A stretch of 64,000 nucleotides of DNA from Glandiceps talaboti (taxonomy: Eukaryota; Hemichordata; Enteropneusta; Spengelidae), in contig NC_135549.1 of NCBI RefSeq assembly GCF_964340395.1, forward strand, positions 35,676,332-35,740,331, in the 5' to 3' direction. Both the position numbers and the translations under genes were made by a program. The notes beneath the pieces are model-generated. The model saw only the letters and a program-made list of their open reading frames with translations, was not told the origin of the DNA and did not search any database. Of this stretch, positions 13,119 through 23,024 are shown piece after piece (the first letter of the stretch is position 1; each line of letters begins with the position of its first letter).

Positions 13119-14380
13119 ACAGAATGGTTCATTCCAGTATATGCACCTCATGATCAAGTGAGAGGTTACTAAAATGCCCATTGCAGGTAGTCCGACGGGA
13201 TAGTGTCTTTTCGATAGGTATACGTATATTAGGGAGCTCAGAATTCAAACCACCGGCTATATGAATTCACGGTCATAGTAAAATTCATTTGATTTTTAAT
13301 TTGCTATTTTGACCAACGGTTGTCTATTTGCAATAAAATTACGATTAGTTTGGGAACGGGGTAGATTTTCTAAGATTCCGTGTCATAAAAGCTTATCATG
13401 TGTTGTGTAGTTTTCGAAAAGCACACCCGGTGGGAAAGTCGCCCAACAGGCAATCTCCCGCCATTGCTGTACTACGTGGCACTTTATTCTGGCGGGGTGT
13501 CTCTTGAAAACGGGAATAGCGAAGGGTGAGCCAATCAAGTGAGACCTTTCAAATGTAGCTAATATTATAGCCAATAAAATTAGTTGTACGATGATATGTG
13601 TATAATAAGGGTAAGGCTGGCCTCCATCCCCACACTGTAACAAGTAAAGTTGAAATCTTTGTCGCATTCGTATTTATGTACGGATGCGTAGTCTTTCTAA
13701 ACAGTAATTTTTAGATCAGTTAGTATTTAAACTACGTTTCTGAGTTAATTATTCGGTAGGTTATTGACGAGCTCCCTTTGTAAAAACGTGAATGTCGGCG
13801 TTCGCCCGGGCCCGGCCATGTTCAACGGAACTAAGCATAATGGTGGCTGTCAAAATCGAAGACGCAATTTGACCGTATTGTTATTTCAGTGAGTTTATTC
13901 AGCAAGAAAACAACGTGTTCTATGTTTTTGTACTTCCTACATGATGTGATGATCGTTTTTTTTACCGGTACAACTTACAGCCTACAGTGAAACTGCTAAC
14001 TTGGCTAGTAACACTGACACGATTCCGCGTTCCGTGTTCATGTTTTGGGGCACATTTCTAAATACACGAAACCAGTTATTGAATGTGTAGTGGATATTGA
14101 TATTCAGTTTGAAAAATTAAAATCCTGAACTTTATTTTGTGAACTGTTTTGTCATTTCTTAGTAATTATAGGGCCGACTGTATCACGTTTAACGTTTATG
14201 TCAACCCGGAAGTACATAGACACGAAAATAGACAAAGTGACTTGCACATGTCGGGCAGTACCGGGGTCCCCGGACAGTGTCATCCCTAAAACTCAGTTTC
14301 AACTCCCTTCATGGCCATACCACTCTTTGAGACCGAGGACTGGCCACCACCTACCTTGACCCCTATCTATAGTGTGGGTA
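13119..14380. other. No gene recognised between CACTA element and gag remnant
   Basis: A GC-rich patch near 13795-13820 (CGCCCGGGCCCGGCC) stands out, but no exon or element boundary is supported. The minus-strand open frame 13383-13667 has no recognisable domain. Confidence 0.4.
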
Positions 14381-14384
14381 TATT

Positions 14385-14838
14385 CCAGAGTACATGTTGC
14401 TGCTTTATGTCCTAACCGATGACATTTATAACACTCCACTCTCTGTGGACAGTTTCTCCAGAAGTGTCCCACTTGACCGCACTGAAAACATTGATTTTTC
14501 TGTTTTCTCTCCTAGTCTACGACATCATTTAGACTGGCTTCTGCAACTTTATAATGTAGTGCTGTTGACAATTGTTTGCTTAAGTCACTTAGTAAACCAA
14601 CGATGAACTATCCTTTAATAATGGAATCGAGGCCACTACCAATGCATTTTGGAAACACTTCACCTGCTAACTTTTTCAGTGAGCGTACATACCTTCCGGT
14701 ATTCTCGCCCGGTTCTAGCTTGTGGCAAGTCCCTTTGCACTACCTTCTTCTTTCCAAAATTATTTCTCAACTCATCTTTTATCTTGGCAATATGTTTCTG
14801 TCATCAGCTGACATAGACTGGACCACTAAAGGGAGCAT
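14385..14838 (-). pseudogene. Retrotransposon gag, C-terminal part with two CCHC zinc knuckles
   Basis: The minus strand encodes a nucleocapsid-like region with two CCHC knuckles, CFQCGQVGHFWRNC and CYKCHRLGHKAATC (about 14395-14490), preceded by a capsid-type segment (LSDLSKQLSTALHYKVAEAS). Several stops and a frame change break it. Gag packages element RNA into particles, and the knuckles bind nucleic acid. The N-terminal part lies at 18395-18533, separated by the inserted 3.55-kb element, and the reading frame is continuous if the insert and one copy of its 6-bp duplication are ignored. No pol region follows below 14380. Confidence 0.8.
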
Positions 14839-14961
14839 TGTACAACCGACATTTGTAATAATTGCCGAAATTTGTAATAACGCCGATATTGTAAATTGAT
14901 TAATATAATAATTAATTGAACAATTAAACAAGTTATTATTATTTCAATCAATCCGCATATA

Positions 14962-15034
14962 TTATGTATGTATGTATGTATGTATGTATGTATGTATGTA
15001 TGTATGTATGTATGTATGTATGTATGTATGTATG
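14962..15034. repeat. (TATG)n microsatellite
   Basis: About 18 TATG units, immediately followed by other AT-rich tetranucleotide tracts. Confidence 0.95.
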
Positions 15035-15061
15035 TGATGAGGAAGTTTAAGAATGATTGAA

Positions 15062-15431
15062 CAAACAAACAAACGAATTAACGAACAAAGAAATGAATGA
15101 ATGAATGAATGAATGAATGAATGAATGAACGTAGAAATTAATTAATTAGTTAATTGATGGGTGGATGCCATTCATTTGAAGGAACTAATTAATTGATGGA
15201 TGGATGAATGCATGAATGAATGAATGAATGAATGAATGAATGAATGAATGAACGTAGAAATTAATTAATTAGTTAATTGATGGGTGGATGCCATTCATTT
15301 GAAGGAACTAATTAATTGATGGATGAATGAATGCATGAATGAATGAATGAATGAATGAATGAACGAATGAATAAATTAATTAATGGATGGTTGGATGGAT
15401 GGATGAATGAATGAATGAATGAATGAATGAC
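15062..15431. repeat. (GAAT)n arrays with a duplicated ~110-bp block
   Basis: Several GAAT/ATGA runs. A block containing GTAGAAATTAATTAATTAGT and ATGGGTGGATGCCATTCATT occurs twice (about 15130 and 15253), so the tract grew partly by segmental duplication. Confidence 0.85.
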
Positions 15432-16025
15432 TGAATGTACACTGTGTAATTCTTAGCGGAGTTTTGTTATATTTTGCAAGCTGCCGTGGATACTGAGCAA
15501 TTCGACAGAATATATTAGAAAATATGTGTTCGCATGACATTTACATGAAATTTGTGAGATTTGTCGCCACTGATGTGTATCGATTTGACTTATACTATCA
15601 ATGTTTGAGTACAGCAGCCCCCTTTCATATCATTACAGTGATTTTCTATTCTTCATCAATCTATTCAATTTTAGTGGCGTTTTCGAGGATGTGCATGGTT
15701 TAGTGAGCTGTGCACTATGGGTACCGTAGTAGTTCATCATTTTAAATCTGATAGGGAAGGGATTTCAGGGATAGTTGACCAGTAGAGCCGGGAATGAGTT
15801 CATGAGTTCTGATTTATTTAGATGAAAGACAGAAAAAAGGGGAGAATAACGTCTCCCCAATCCCTTTCTCTAAAATAATGAAATCTTATCTCCATTTCAA
15901 TTAAATCATTATTTTGTGTATTTCAATTTTGAACTTATAGAAGGTTTTATAATAGCACAGCCAAATGTTGTTGTGGCCACTATATATAACATTACAACTT
16001 GTTTTGTATATTTACAGAGACTTGT

Positions 16026-16750
16026 ACCAATTACGAATATACTTGTAATAAAGTTGTTGAAAACAACAAAATTGCCGACCTTTGTAATAAACTAACGATA
16101 ATTGTAATAAAATTGCCGACATTTGTAATAAACTTTGACATTTGTAATAACATTGCCGACATTTGTAATAAACTAACAACATTTGTAATAAAATTGCCGA
16201 CATTTGTAATAAACTAACGACAATTGTAATAAAATTGACGACATTTGTAATATAACGTTGCCGACATTTGTAAAAACTTATTAACGACATTTGTAATAAA
16301 ATTGCCGACATTTGTAATAACATTGCCGACATTTGTAATAAATTAACGATATTTGTAATAAAATTGCCGACATTTGTAATAAACTAACAACATTTGTAAT
16401 AAAATTGACGACATATGTAATACAATTGACGACATTTGTAATATAACGTTGCCGATATTTGTAATAACTTATTAACGACATTTGTAATAACATTGCCGAC
16501 ATTTGTAATAAACTAACAACATTTGTAATAAAATTGACGACTTTTGTAATAAACTAACGACAATTGTAATAAAATTGCCGACATTTGTAATAACATTGCC
16601 GACATTTGTAATAAAATTGCCGACATTTGTAATAAACTAACGACATTTGTAATAAAATTGACGACATTTTTAATAAACTAACAACATTTGTAATAACATT
16701 GCCGACATTTGTAACACAATTGCCGACATTTGTAACGACATTTGAAGTAA
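16026..16750 (+). repeat. ~21-bp minisatellite (ACATTTGTAATAAAATTGCCG type)
   Basis: About 30 variant units alternating AAATTGCCG and AACTAACG spacers around a constant ACATTTGTAATAA core. The same core makes up both terminal inverted repeats of the host element, so the array looks like amplified terminal sequence. Confidence 0.9.
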
Positions 16751-17675
16751 AAATTTACAAAATAAGTGCCTTATCTTCACCAATCCTAGATTTCAACAAA
16801 TTAAACACCTGGATCTAAGAAACTTTATCAAAATTCCCTGTGTAAGAACTTATTCTACAAGTTAAGCCAGGGAAGTTTTGCGCCGGTATGTAGCACCAAA
16901 AATTGATACAGAACTATATTGTTATGTATTTACTTCTATGATTCAAATAAAAAATTCTTCCTTTATATATCAGAGTTTATCATTGGTTGGCCTGTCATAG
17001 GCTTGGCCTGTCATAGGCTTGTGTTAATAAAACCATCAGGCAAATATTGGCAAGCGATTATGTTTCCTTTTATACATAAGTACAATAAGTTCACAGACCA
17101 ACAATAATCGAAACTGGAAATTGGTATGTGTGTCGCTAGACTTTGGTGAGATATAGTGATATACAGTATCCATAACACCAAGTGTCCGTAATGTATGATG
17201 TCTGAAATATTCGCCTTTATGCATATTAATCTCTTCACACTCACGGACAAGAATATGTCCCTGTAGACTTATTGATATACTAACTAATTAGTTGTTAAAA
17301 ATTACTCATACCACTTACTTCTCAAGCCATTATGAAACTTTCAATTTTTGCCCCTAAATACACTCTAAAATTGGTTGTGAAATCGCCGTTTCTAAGATTT
17401 CTAGAGAAATCAGTTTGTCCGCAATGATTAAAATATATATACTCTCGATCATACAACCACGAAGTGTTGATCAAGTGATGGATTGATGATGCTAGTTCGT
17501 ATATTCACTCATCACTCAGAAGCCTTCACAATCACAAACAACTCATACATTCGCCGCTTGTACACTAGAGGAAGTAAGATTTAAGAACTAGATAAAATCA
17601 GGTTAGAAAACAGATTCAACTTACTTTTTAGCTACCCTCTATACGCCCGTCTTTCCATCCCTCCGTCAGTCAGTC

Positions 17676-17775
17676 AGCCAGCCAGTAAGTCAGTCAGTCA
17701 GTCAGTCAGTCAGTCAACCGACCGACCAGCCAACCAGCCAACCAACCAGCCAGCCAACCAACCAACCGACAAGTT
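17676..17775. repeat. CAGT/CCAACCAG simple repeats
   Basis: CAGT tandem units followed by CCAA/CCAG tetranucleotides; a TGAT tract follows at 17978-18027. Confidence 0.8.
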
Positions 17776-18169
17776 ATCTTTTGATAAAGTCAACTTAACA
17801 ACACGTCCGCCAATGATCAAACTTTACATTCGTTCAATAAAGCACGACGTGTTCATCAAGTGAATTATGATTTGAACTGATGGGTTGGTACATGAGTACT
17901 GCTGGGTATATAATGTAGGTACTAGTAGGTAAGTAAGTAGCTAGGTAGATAAGTAGACTTTTTATTGACTGATCGCATGATTGATTGATTGATTGAATGA
18001 TTGATTGATTGATTGATTGATTGACTGACAAAGACTCAAAGATCCAAGTGGCTGACATAACTGTTGTAAATTAATTCTAGGAAGCCTGTAATGACGATAT
18101 TTTAAATCCCTTCTAAGTTTAGAATGAGTAACTGCATTTCTTTGAAAGTCAGAGAGGAACCCCCTTAAC

Positions 18170-18388
18170 CTTTTTTTTATTACAAATTTCGGCAGGTTTA
18201 TTACACATTTTTTTCTGAAATTTATTACAAATATCGGCAATTTTTATTACAATTGTCGTTCACAGAATTTATTACAAATGTCGTCAGTTTATTACAAATA
18301 TCGGCAATTTATTACAAATGTCGGCAATTTTATTACAAATTTCGGTTTATTACAAATTTCGGCGATTATTACAAATGTCGGTTGTACA
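18170..18388 (-). repeat. Minisatellite in opposite orientation at right end of the 3.55-kb element
   Basis: TTATTACAAATNTCGG units, the reverse complement of the array at 16026-16750, running up to the right terminus. Confidence 0.85.
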
Positions 18389-18394
18389 GAGCAT

Positions 18395-18533
18395 TCCCTT
18401 TGAGACATGTATGAATAACAGCAGCAGCCTTTTGTTCCTTGCCCTCTGCTTCTATTATTGTGTCGAATCTGTCTAGCCATTGCTCTAGTTCATCTTCCTC
18501 CTCTCCAGTAAAATATTCCAACCTCTTAGCCAT
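18395..18533 (-). pseudogene. Retrotransposon gag, N-terminal part
   Basis: The minus strand starts with an ATG at 18533 and reads MAKRLEYFTGEEEDELEQW, then LDRFDTII and KAAAVIHTCLKGN. The (E/D)EW/QWLDRF block followed by KAAA is typical of LTR-retrotransposon Gag proteins (Ty3/gypsy type). The open frame runs straight into the 3.55-kb insert at the TSD and resumes at 14838. Upstream, GTGGCAGCCG just before the start looks like a primer-binding region. With the stops downstream the copy is dead. Confidence 0.75.
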
Positions 18534-18535
18534 TT

Positions 18536-18620
18536 TCTACACGGCTGCCACCATTGAGATGACACAGGAATGAAGAATACTGTTTACAGGATTTATTAGA
18601 CATGACACAACACGACAAAC
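18536..18620 (-). other. Candidate 5' LTR end and primer-binding site of the gag element
   Basis: On the minus strand AATAAATCC and TTCCTGTGTCA precede TGGTGGCAGCCG, about 20 bases before the gag ATG. An LTR ending in CA followed by a TGG-starting primer-binding site is the normal order. The LTR start and second LTR were not found. Confidence 0.4.
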
Positions 18621-19969
18621 CATACGGTACATGGATACCTACATAACAGACAAAATGGCTGACACACGCCCCTTGCTGCAGCAGTACATCAGAACCTACA
18701 TCTCAATATTTTATGTACATGTACATACTAGTAATTAAACATTCATGCATTGGCAATATTATATGGTCATGAAGATTGAATCTGAACCATCTTGTGCCTT
18801 GAGCTCTGGTAACAATAGAGAATTTCTGTCATACTCTGTATATATTTTGCAACAAATTAACAAATGTTTAGAAATTTAGTTTGTCTAGTACTAGTAGCAT
18901 AAGTAGTAGTATATAGGTCAATGAAGTGCTCAGAATTTTTAAATAGAATGTTGTTCATACTTATTCTACATATATTATAAAACATGAAATCGATCTGTTC
19001 CTTCAATGGAACACAGCACTTATAATATGTACTTTAATAACCATCACAGTTTGCTGAAAATATATATTGAAAAACTCAAGAAACGATCATATTTTTCTAA
19101 TAATTTAATATTTATTACTGTATGTAATACAGGTGTGAGTCTTTCAAATAAAGACTGTTGATCTAATAACGATGTCTGGAATTAGTTGTTATGAATGTGA
19201 ACTAAAGGAACTATGTTTTTGCGGAGTTACACAAAACATACACACAAAGTAAAGATGGCTTTGGTGTTGTTATTTCAATCAGTAAAAGTTTTAACTTGTT
19301 TTCCTACCAGAAAAAAAGGGACATAAGAAAAAGAATCCCACACACCAATGGGCAGAGATGGAATATCTCACACTCGATGGGGAATTTTTGTCTGACACTT
19401 GCCTGTGGCTCGTGTGGAACAATGCCCAGAGCCTAGGAGACTGCTACATTGTACCATGTTGGGTCCCGTCCTTACATCCTTTCATTCATCTGTTATCCTC
19501 TATCTCAAACATGCATGGACCAATTTCAACCAAACCTGGCACAAATGTCATGCTATAGTCGGCATATGCACATCACTTCATTTCATGACCTTAAAATGGC
19601 ATGAATGTCAGCCATATTAGTCACAAAAATTCAGATTTTACCCACTCACCGTGGAAACTTAACAAAGACCTCATTTGTGTGTCTACACCCACCATGAGCT
19701 TCTAATTGAGACCTTAGATGGTGGCCATATAAACCTGAAATCTTAATAGAGAGAGACCTCCTTTGAGTGTCTACACTCATATTTCTATCACCACAAAAAC
19801 AGTATTAAAAGATGTGTTTTCATGACCCAGCCTCTCAATGTATAAATTCTATTTTCTGTTCGCACATGTACAAATTGGCTTTCGAATGGTATTATGCAGA
19901 TAGTTTACACTTACATGTATTATTAATATACATGTAATGTAAGAATCATAATTATGGTTTATTGGACAG
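18621..19969. other. No gene seen; diverged repeat-A scrap at 19436-19620
   Basis: AT-rich. The GGGTCCCGTCC...GGACCAATTTCAACCAAACCTGG stretch at 19460-19545 resembles repeat A (2240-2355). No exon for the N-terminal part of ELP4 was found here. Confidence 0.45.
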
Positions 19970-20092
19970 AATCTACCCAAACCAATTGATGATAATTCTG
20001 TGGAATGTGCAAATGAAGAAAAGAAAACTATTGTTGATTGCAAAGACCACATGAAGATAGCTTGGCGATATGAGCATTTATCAAAGCAACAG
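19970..20092 (+). CDS. ELP4: ELP4 exon (NLPKP...HLSKQQ)
   Basis: A 41-codon exon in phase 0 between TTGGACAG and GTAAAG. It encodes NLPKPIDDN, a charged linker, and HMKIAWRYEHLSKQQ. The MKIAWRY block is the strongly conserved segment of Elongator complex protein 4 that precedes the FGHYYD block, and the LPKP-like start corresponds to the ELPAP region of the vertebrate protein. In the family this segment belongs to the RecA-like fold that assembles the Elp456 ring. It is the most 5' exon identified. By comparison with vertebrate ELP4, exons for roughly the first 130 residues, including the GGGLAVGT-type loop, should lie further upstream. There is no internal stop or frame break, so the gene looks functional. 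Confidence 0.9.
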
Positions 20093-20209
20093 GTAAAGTA
20101 CTTTAGGGTATACTATATTGTATGATGTTGTAATAAATAATTAGTCTTCATTACCAAGGATTCTAAATACTCATGAGTAACATTTTGCCTGCTTATTTTT
20201 AGCCCAAAA

Positions 20210-21000
20210 AAAGGAATGGAAAGTTTATGTGTCACTTTGTGGAAAAACTATCGATTTTTAAATATCGGCGATTTAAAGTCTCCAGATATTTTTGGCATTA
20301 ATATTTGCATAATGTGCTAGATATTCAAAGTGAACACATTTATTTTGTCAGGAAACATTCTAGCAACTGCAAAACCATATTACTGTATTGATTACATATG
20401 TAGGTGTTGTGTACTAAGCACATACTTACCCCTAACCTGTTCACCTTCTACAATCTTTGGATATTTTCCTGAAATCTGACATTTTTAGCATGTATATCAA
20501 CATTACAAGCTATTTATTAAGAGAAAGTATATTTCCTGTAAAGATATATGTTCTAGTAATCAGAAAAATGTATCAGTATGCTCCTAAGATGCTGAATAAA
20601 AAGTACAGAAGAAGATAGTTTACTCGTACCCCCTGCTGTCGGTATTTCAAAATAATAGCTTATATTGGTTTTAATGGGGGAAAATCATTAATAACCCTCA
20701 AAATATTCAATATTAACCTACTTTTTCTTGTTCAGCTCATTCAACTGAATAAAAAAACACCCCTTATGAGTATCAGATCATGTTATTTAAAAAAAGAATG
20801 GAAAGTTTATGTTGATTTTTCAAGTCGACAACTTAAAGCCTCCAAATATTTTATTTCTTGGCATATGTATGGCAAACATTATATCATTAGAAAGGAAATT
20901 TCCTAAGCTTTCCAAATATATAATGGATAATAAAGTCCTTGCTTGCATGTGTCATATGGAAGACAATGTGTTACCCCTACCCTCAACCTTTTGACGCCAT
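20210..21000. repeat. Diverged direct repeat pair in ELP4 intron
   Basis: AAAAAAGGAATGGAAAGTTT at about 20209 recurs with few changes at about 20792. Both are followed by a CGACAACTTAAAG-like stretch, then AGCCTCCAAATATTTT-like sequence, and later a TACCCCTA-type block. Unit spacing is ~580 bases. No coding sense is visible. Confidence 0.5.
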
Positions 21001-21117
21001 TCCGGGACGCACATGTAATTTGAAATCGAGGCCAAACAGGCAGTGCATCCCAAAATTTTCACTGTTAACATTTTGTTTCTCATTCAATGAACAAAAAAAT
21101 ACCTATGTTGGAGGTTT

Positions 21118-21139
21118 GTGGGGGGGGGGGGGGGGGGGG
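21118..21139. repeat. Poly-G tract
   Basis: About 20 consecutive G, directly upstream of the 5'-truncated HINE-1 copy b. Confidence 0.9.
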
Positions 21140-21174
21140 TGCACGGTAACCCCCTCTGGGCCATGGACTACAGT

Positions 21175-22908
21175 GTTATCCTGCAGATTGTCTTCAAAAT
21201 ATTTTGACACAATTGGCCCTAGCAACCATGACCATGCCCTTAGCGACAATCAAATTGCAGTATATTTTGATCAAATAAGAACATCATCTGGTAGGCAAGT
21301 GAGTAAACTTTCAAAAAATGTATGAAAATATCCCTAGCAACTATGATCATGCCCATAGCAACAGCCAAACAGTTGTGTATTTCACAAAGATAACAGTGAT
21401 TATAATACAATTGAATAAACATTTTTAAAATGTATGCAAATGTGCCTAGCAACAAGACCACACCATAACCAGTGATTGGGAAGTCTCAAAACACCAATGT
21501 GACAATGGCCCCATTCCAGCAAAAATGAATGGGCCATTTTCAATTTCAATGGGCCATTCAGAAATTCTAGTAGGCCCAAGTTAGCATTCATGATCCAACA
21601 ATAAAGCGAAATAGTTAAAATGAAGTAACCATCAATTCTACATTTTTATTTCTAAATTATGTATACGAGTAGTACTTAAAATTAAAAAAAAAAGAGACTT
21701 TATAGTATAGTAACGAGTTACTACGGAATGAATGGTGAGGTAGAATTGGCAACATTCATTATTTCTGATAGGGCCTATAGGGGTACGAAAGTAAAAGTGC
21801 TCTTATGTAGTCACATGAAAATTAAATACATAAATAAGTAAAGTAATATTCCTGCTTGTTATTGTTTGTACAGTAGGGAAGCATGTTCAAGTCGCGAACC
21901 GTAAGTCCGTACCGTATGAAGCCATGCAACCGTTGTAAGCCTGACACGGAAAAGTGGACATCGCGACGGAAGTTTTCTGTGGTAACGATTTGAGTTGTTA
22001 CCTACAAGATTAGTAATTGTGTTGATAAATTTATGCTTCAAGTATTTATTCTAAAACATCGGTGATCATAATCACTGGTTGTAAGATTCATTCAAGGAGT
22101 TGACGTCTTTTCTCATGCGTGATGAACGCAGTGACAGTCAGGCGAGGTCATCAAAGGGCATACTAATTTGAATATCTTGAATCGTATTGGTTTGATCTGT
22201 TTCACTATACCCGGGGAATGGTCACGCGTGTATCGTGTATTCAAATAGTCATACATGGATAGAGGGACATGAAACAGTATAAGTATTCAGATTTGCTTTG
22301 CAAAAGACGACGTGTGGGGGCATCATTTCAAACAGCTGACGTGAGTTGGGTTTACAATGTACTTCCGTACTTCGCCTCTACCGAATCAGCACTCCAGCAC
22401 CGAAGTGTCTAAATTTCACTGTTAGCCACAATGCGCCTTTGTGGGCGCCAAGAAGTCGATTTCAATGTGCCAATTTTCAATTAAATGCGACTATGGCGCA
22501 GGTGCGTTGACTTCCCAATCACTGCATAGCAACACCCAAATCATTACATATATTGCAAATATAATGAGGATTAATAGACAAATGAATAAACGTTTAAACA
22601 TGTATGCAAATATGCCTAGCAACAAGACCATGCCCATAACAACAGCCAAATGATCACATATATTGCAAAGATAATATCATAGGAATTCATACACAAGTAA
22701 ACAAAAACATATATAAATGTATGGAAATATATCTAGCAACATGACCACGCCCATAGCAACATCCAATTTGTGTATATCAAAAAGATAGCAACATGGTTGG
22801 ATAGGCAACTGGATAGTCATTCAGTAAATGAACACCTATTGTTAGCATGGACTAGCATATGGGGTAAAAACTGTACAGTTGTGCTACAATGCCATTGGCG
22901 GTATTTTT
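21175..22908 (+). mobile_element. HINE-1 copy b, 5'-truncated, interrupted by a TIR element
   Basis: Body and tandem ~110-bp CATAGCAACAGCCAAA units before 21470 and after 22524, then the standard end CTGTACAGTTGTGCTACAAT GCCATTGGCGGTATTTTT. The last T-run is shared with the start of copy c, so the two elements lie head to tail. The 5' hairpin/microsatellite part is missing. Confidence 0.75.
21470..22524. mobile_element. 1.05-kb element with perfect 16-bp TIRs
   Basis: CAGTGATTGGGAAGTC at 21470-21485 is exactly inverted at 22509-22524. The flanks CATAAC and CATAGC suggest a 6-bp target duplication with one substitution, and the surrounding HINE unit (ACACCCATAGCAACAGCC type) reads through if the element is removed. 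No transposase frame is seen, so it is a non-autonomous element of unassigned superfamily. Confidence 0.8.
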
Positions 22909-22974
22909 AGCACAACTGAACTGAGGTTCAGTAGTGCTATAGGGACCGTCCTGAGTCTGTCTGTCCTGTCTGTC

Positions 22975-23024
<50 letters not shown>

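Larger units (their letters stand above)
14839..18388. mobile_element. 3.55-kb TIR element with minisatellite-built ends, 6-bp TSD
   Basis: Left end TGTACAACCGACATTTGTAA continues TAAT.GCCGAAATTTGTAATAA. The right end is its reverse complement, about 41 bases with one mismatch. GAGCAT flanks both ends (14833-14838 and 18389-18394). The element sits inside the gag pseudogene and removing it leaves gag continuous, which fixes the boundaries. The ~21-bp ACATTTGTAATAAAATTGCCG motif that forms the ends is amplified at 16026-16750 in the left orientation and at 18170-18388 in the right orientation. The interior has tetranucleotide repeats and no recognised transposase. The superfamily is unassigned: TGTA ends recall Ginger-like elements, but those make shorter duplications. 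Confidence 0.85.

Noticed and set aside
16026-16750. CRISPR-like regular short repeats
   Set aside because: Units are contiguous ~21-bp minisatellite copies with no unique spacers, in a eukaryotic transposon.
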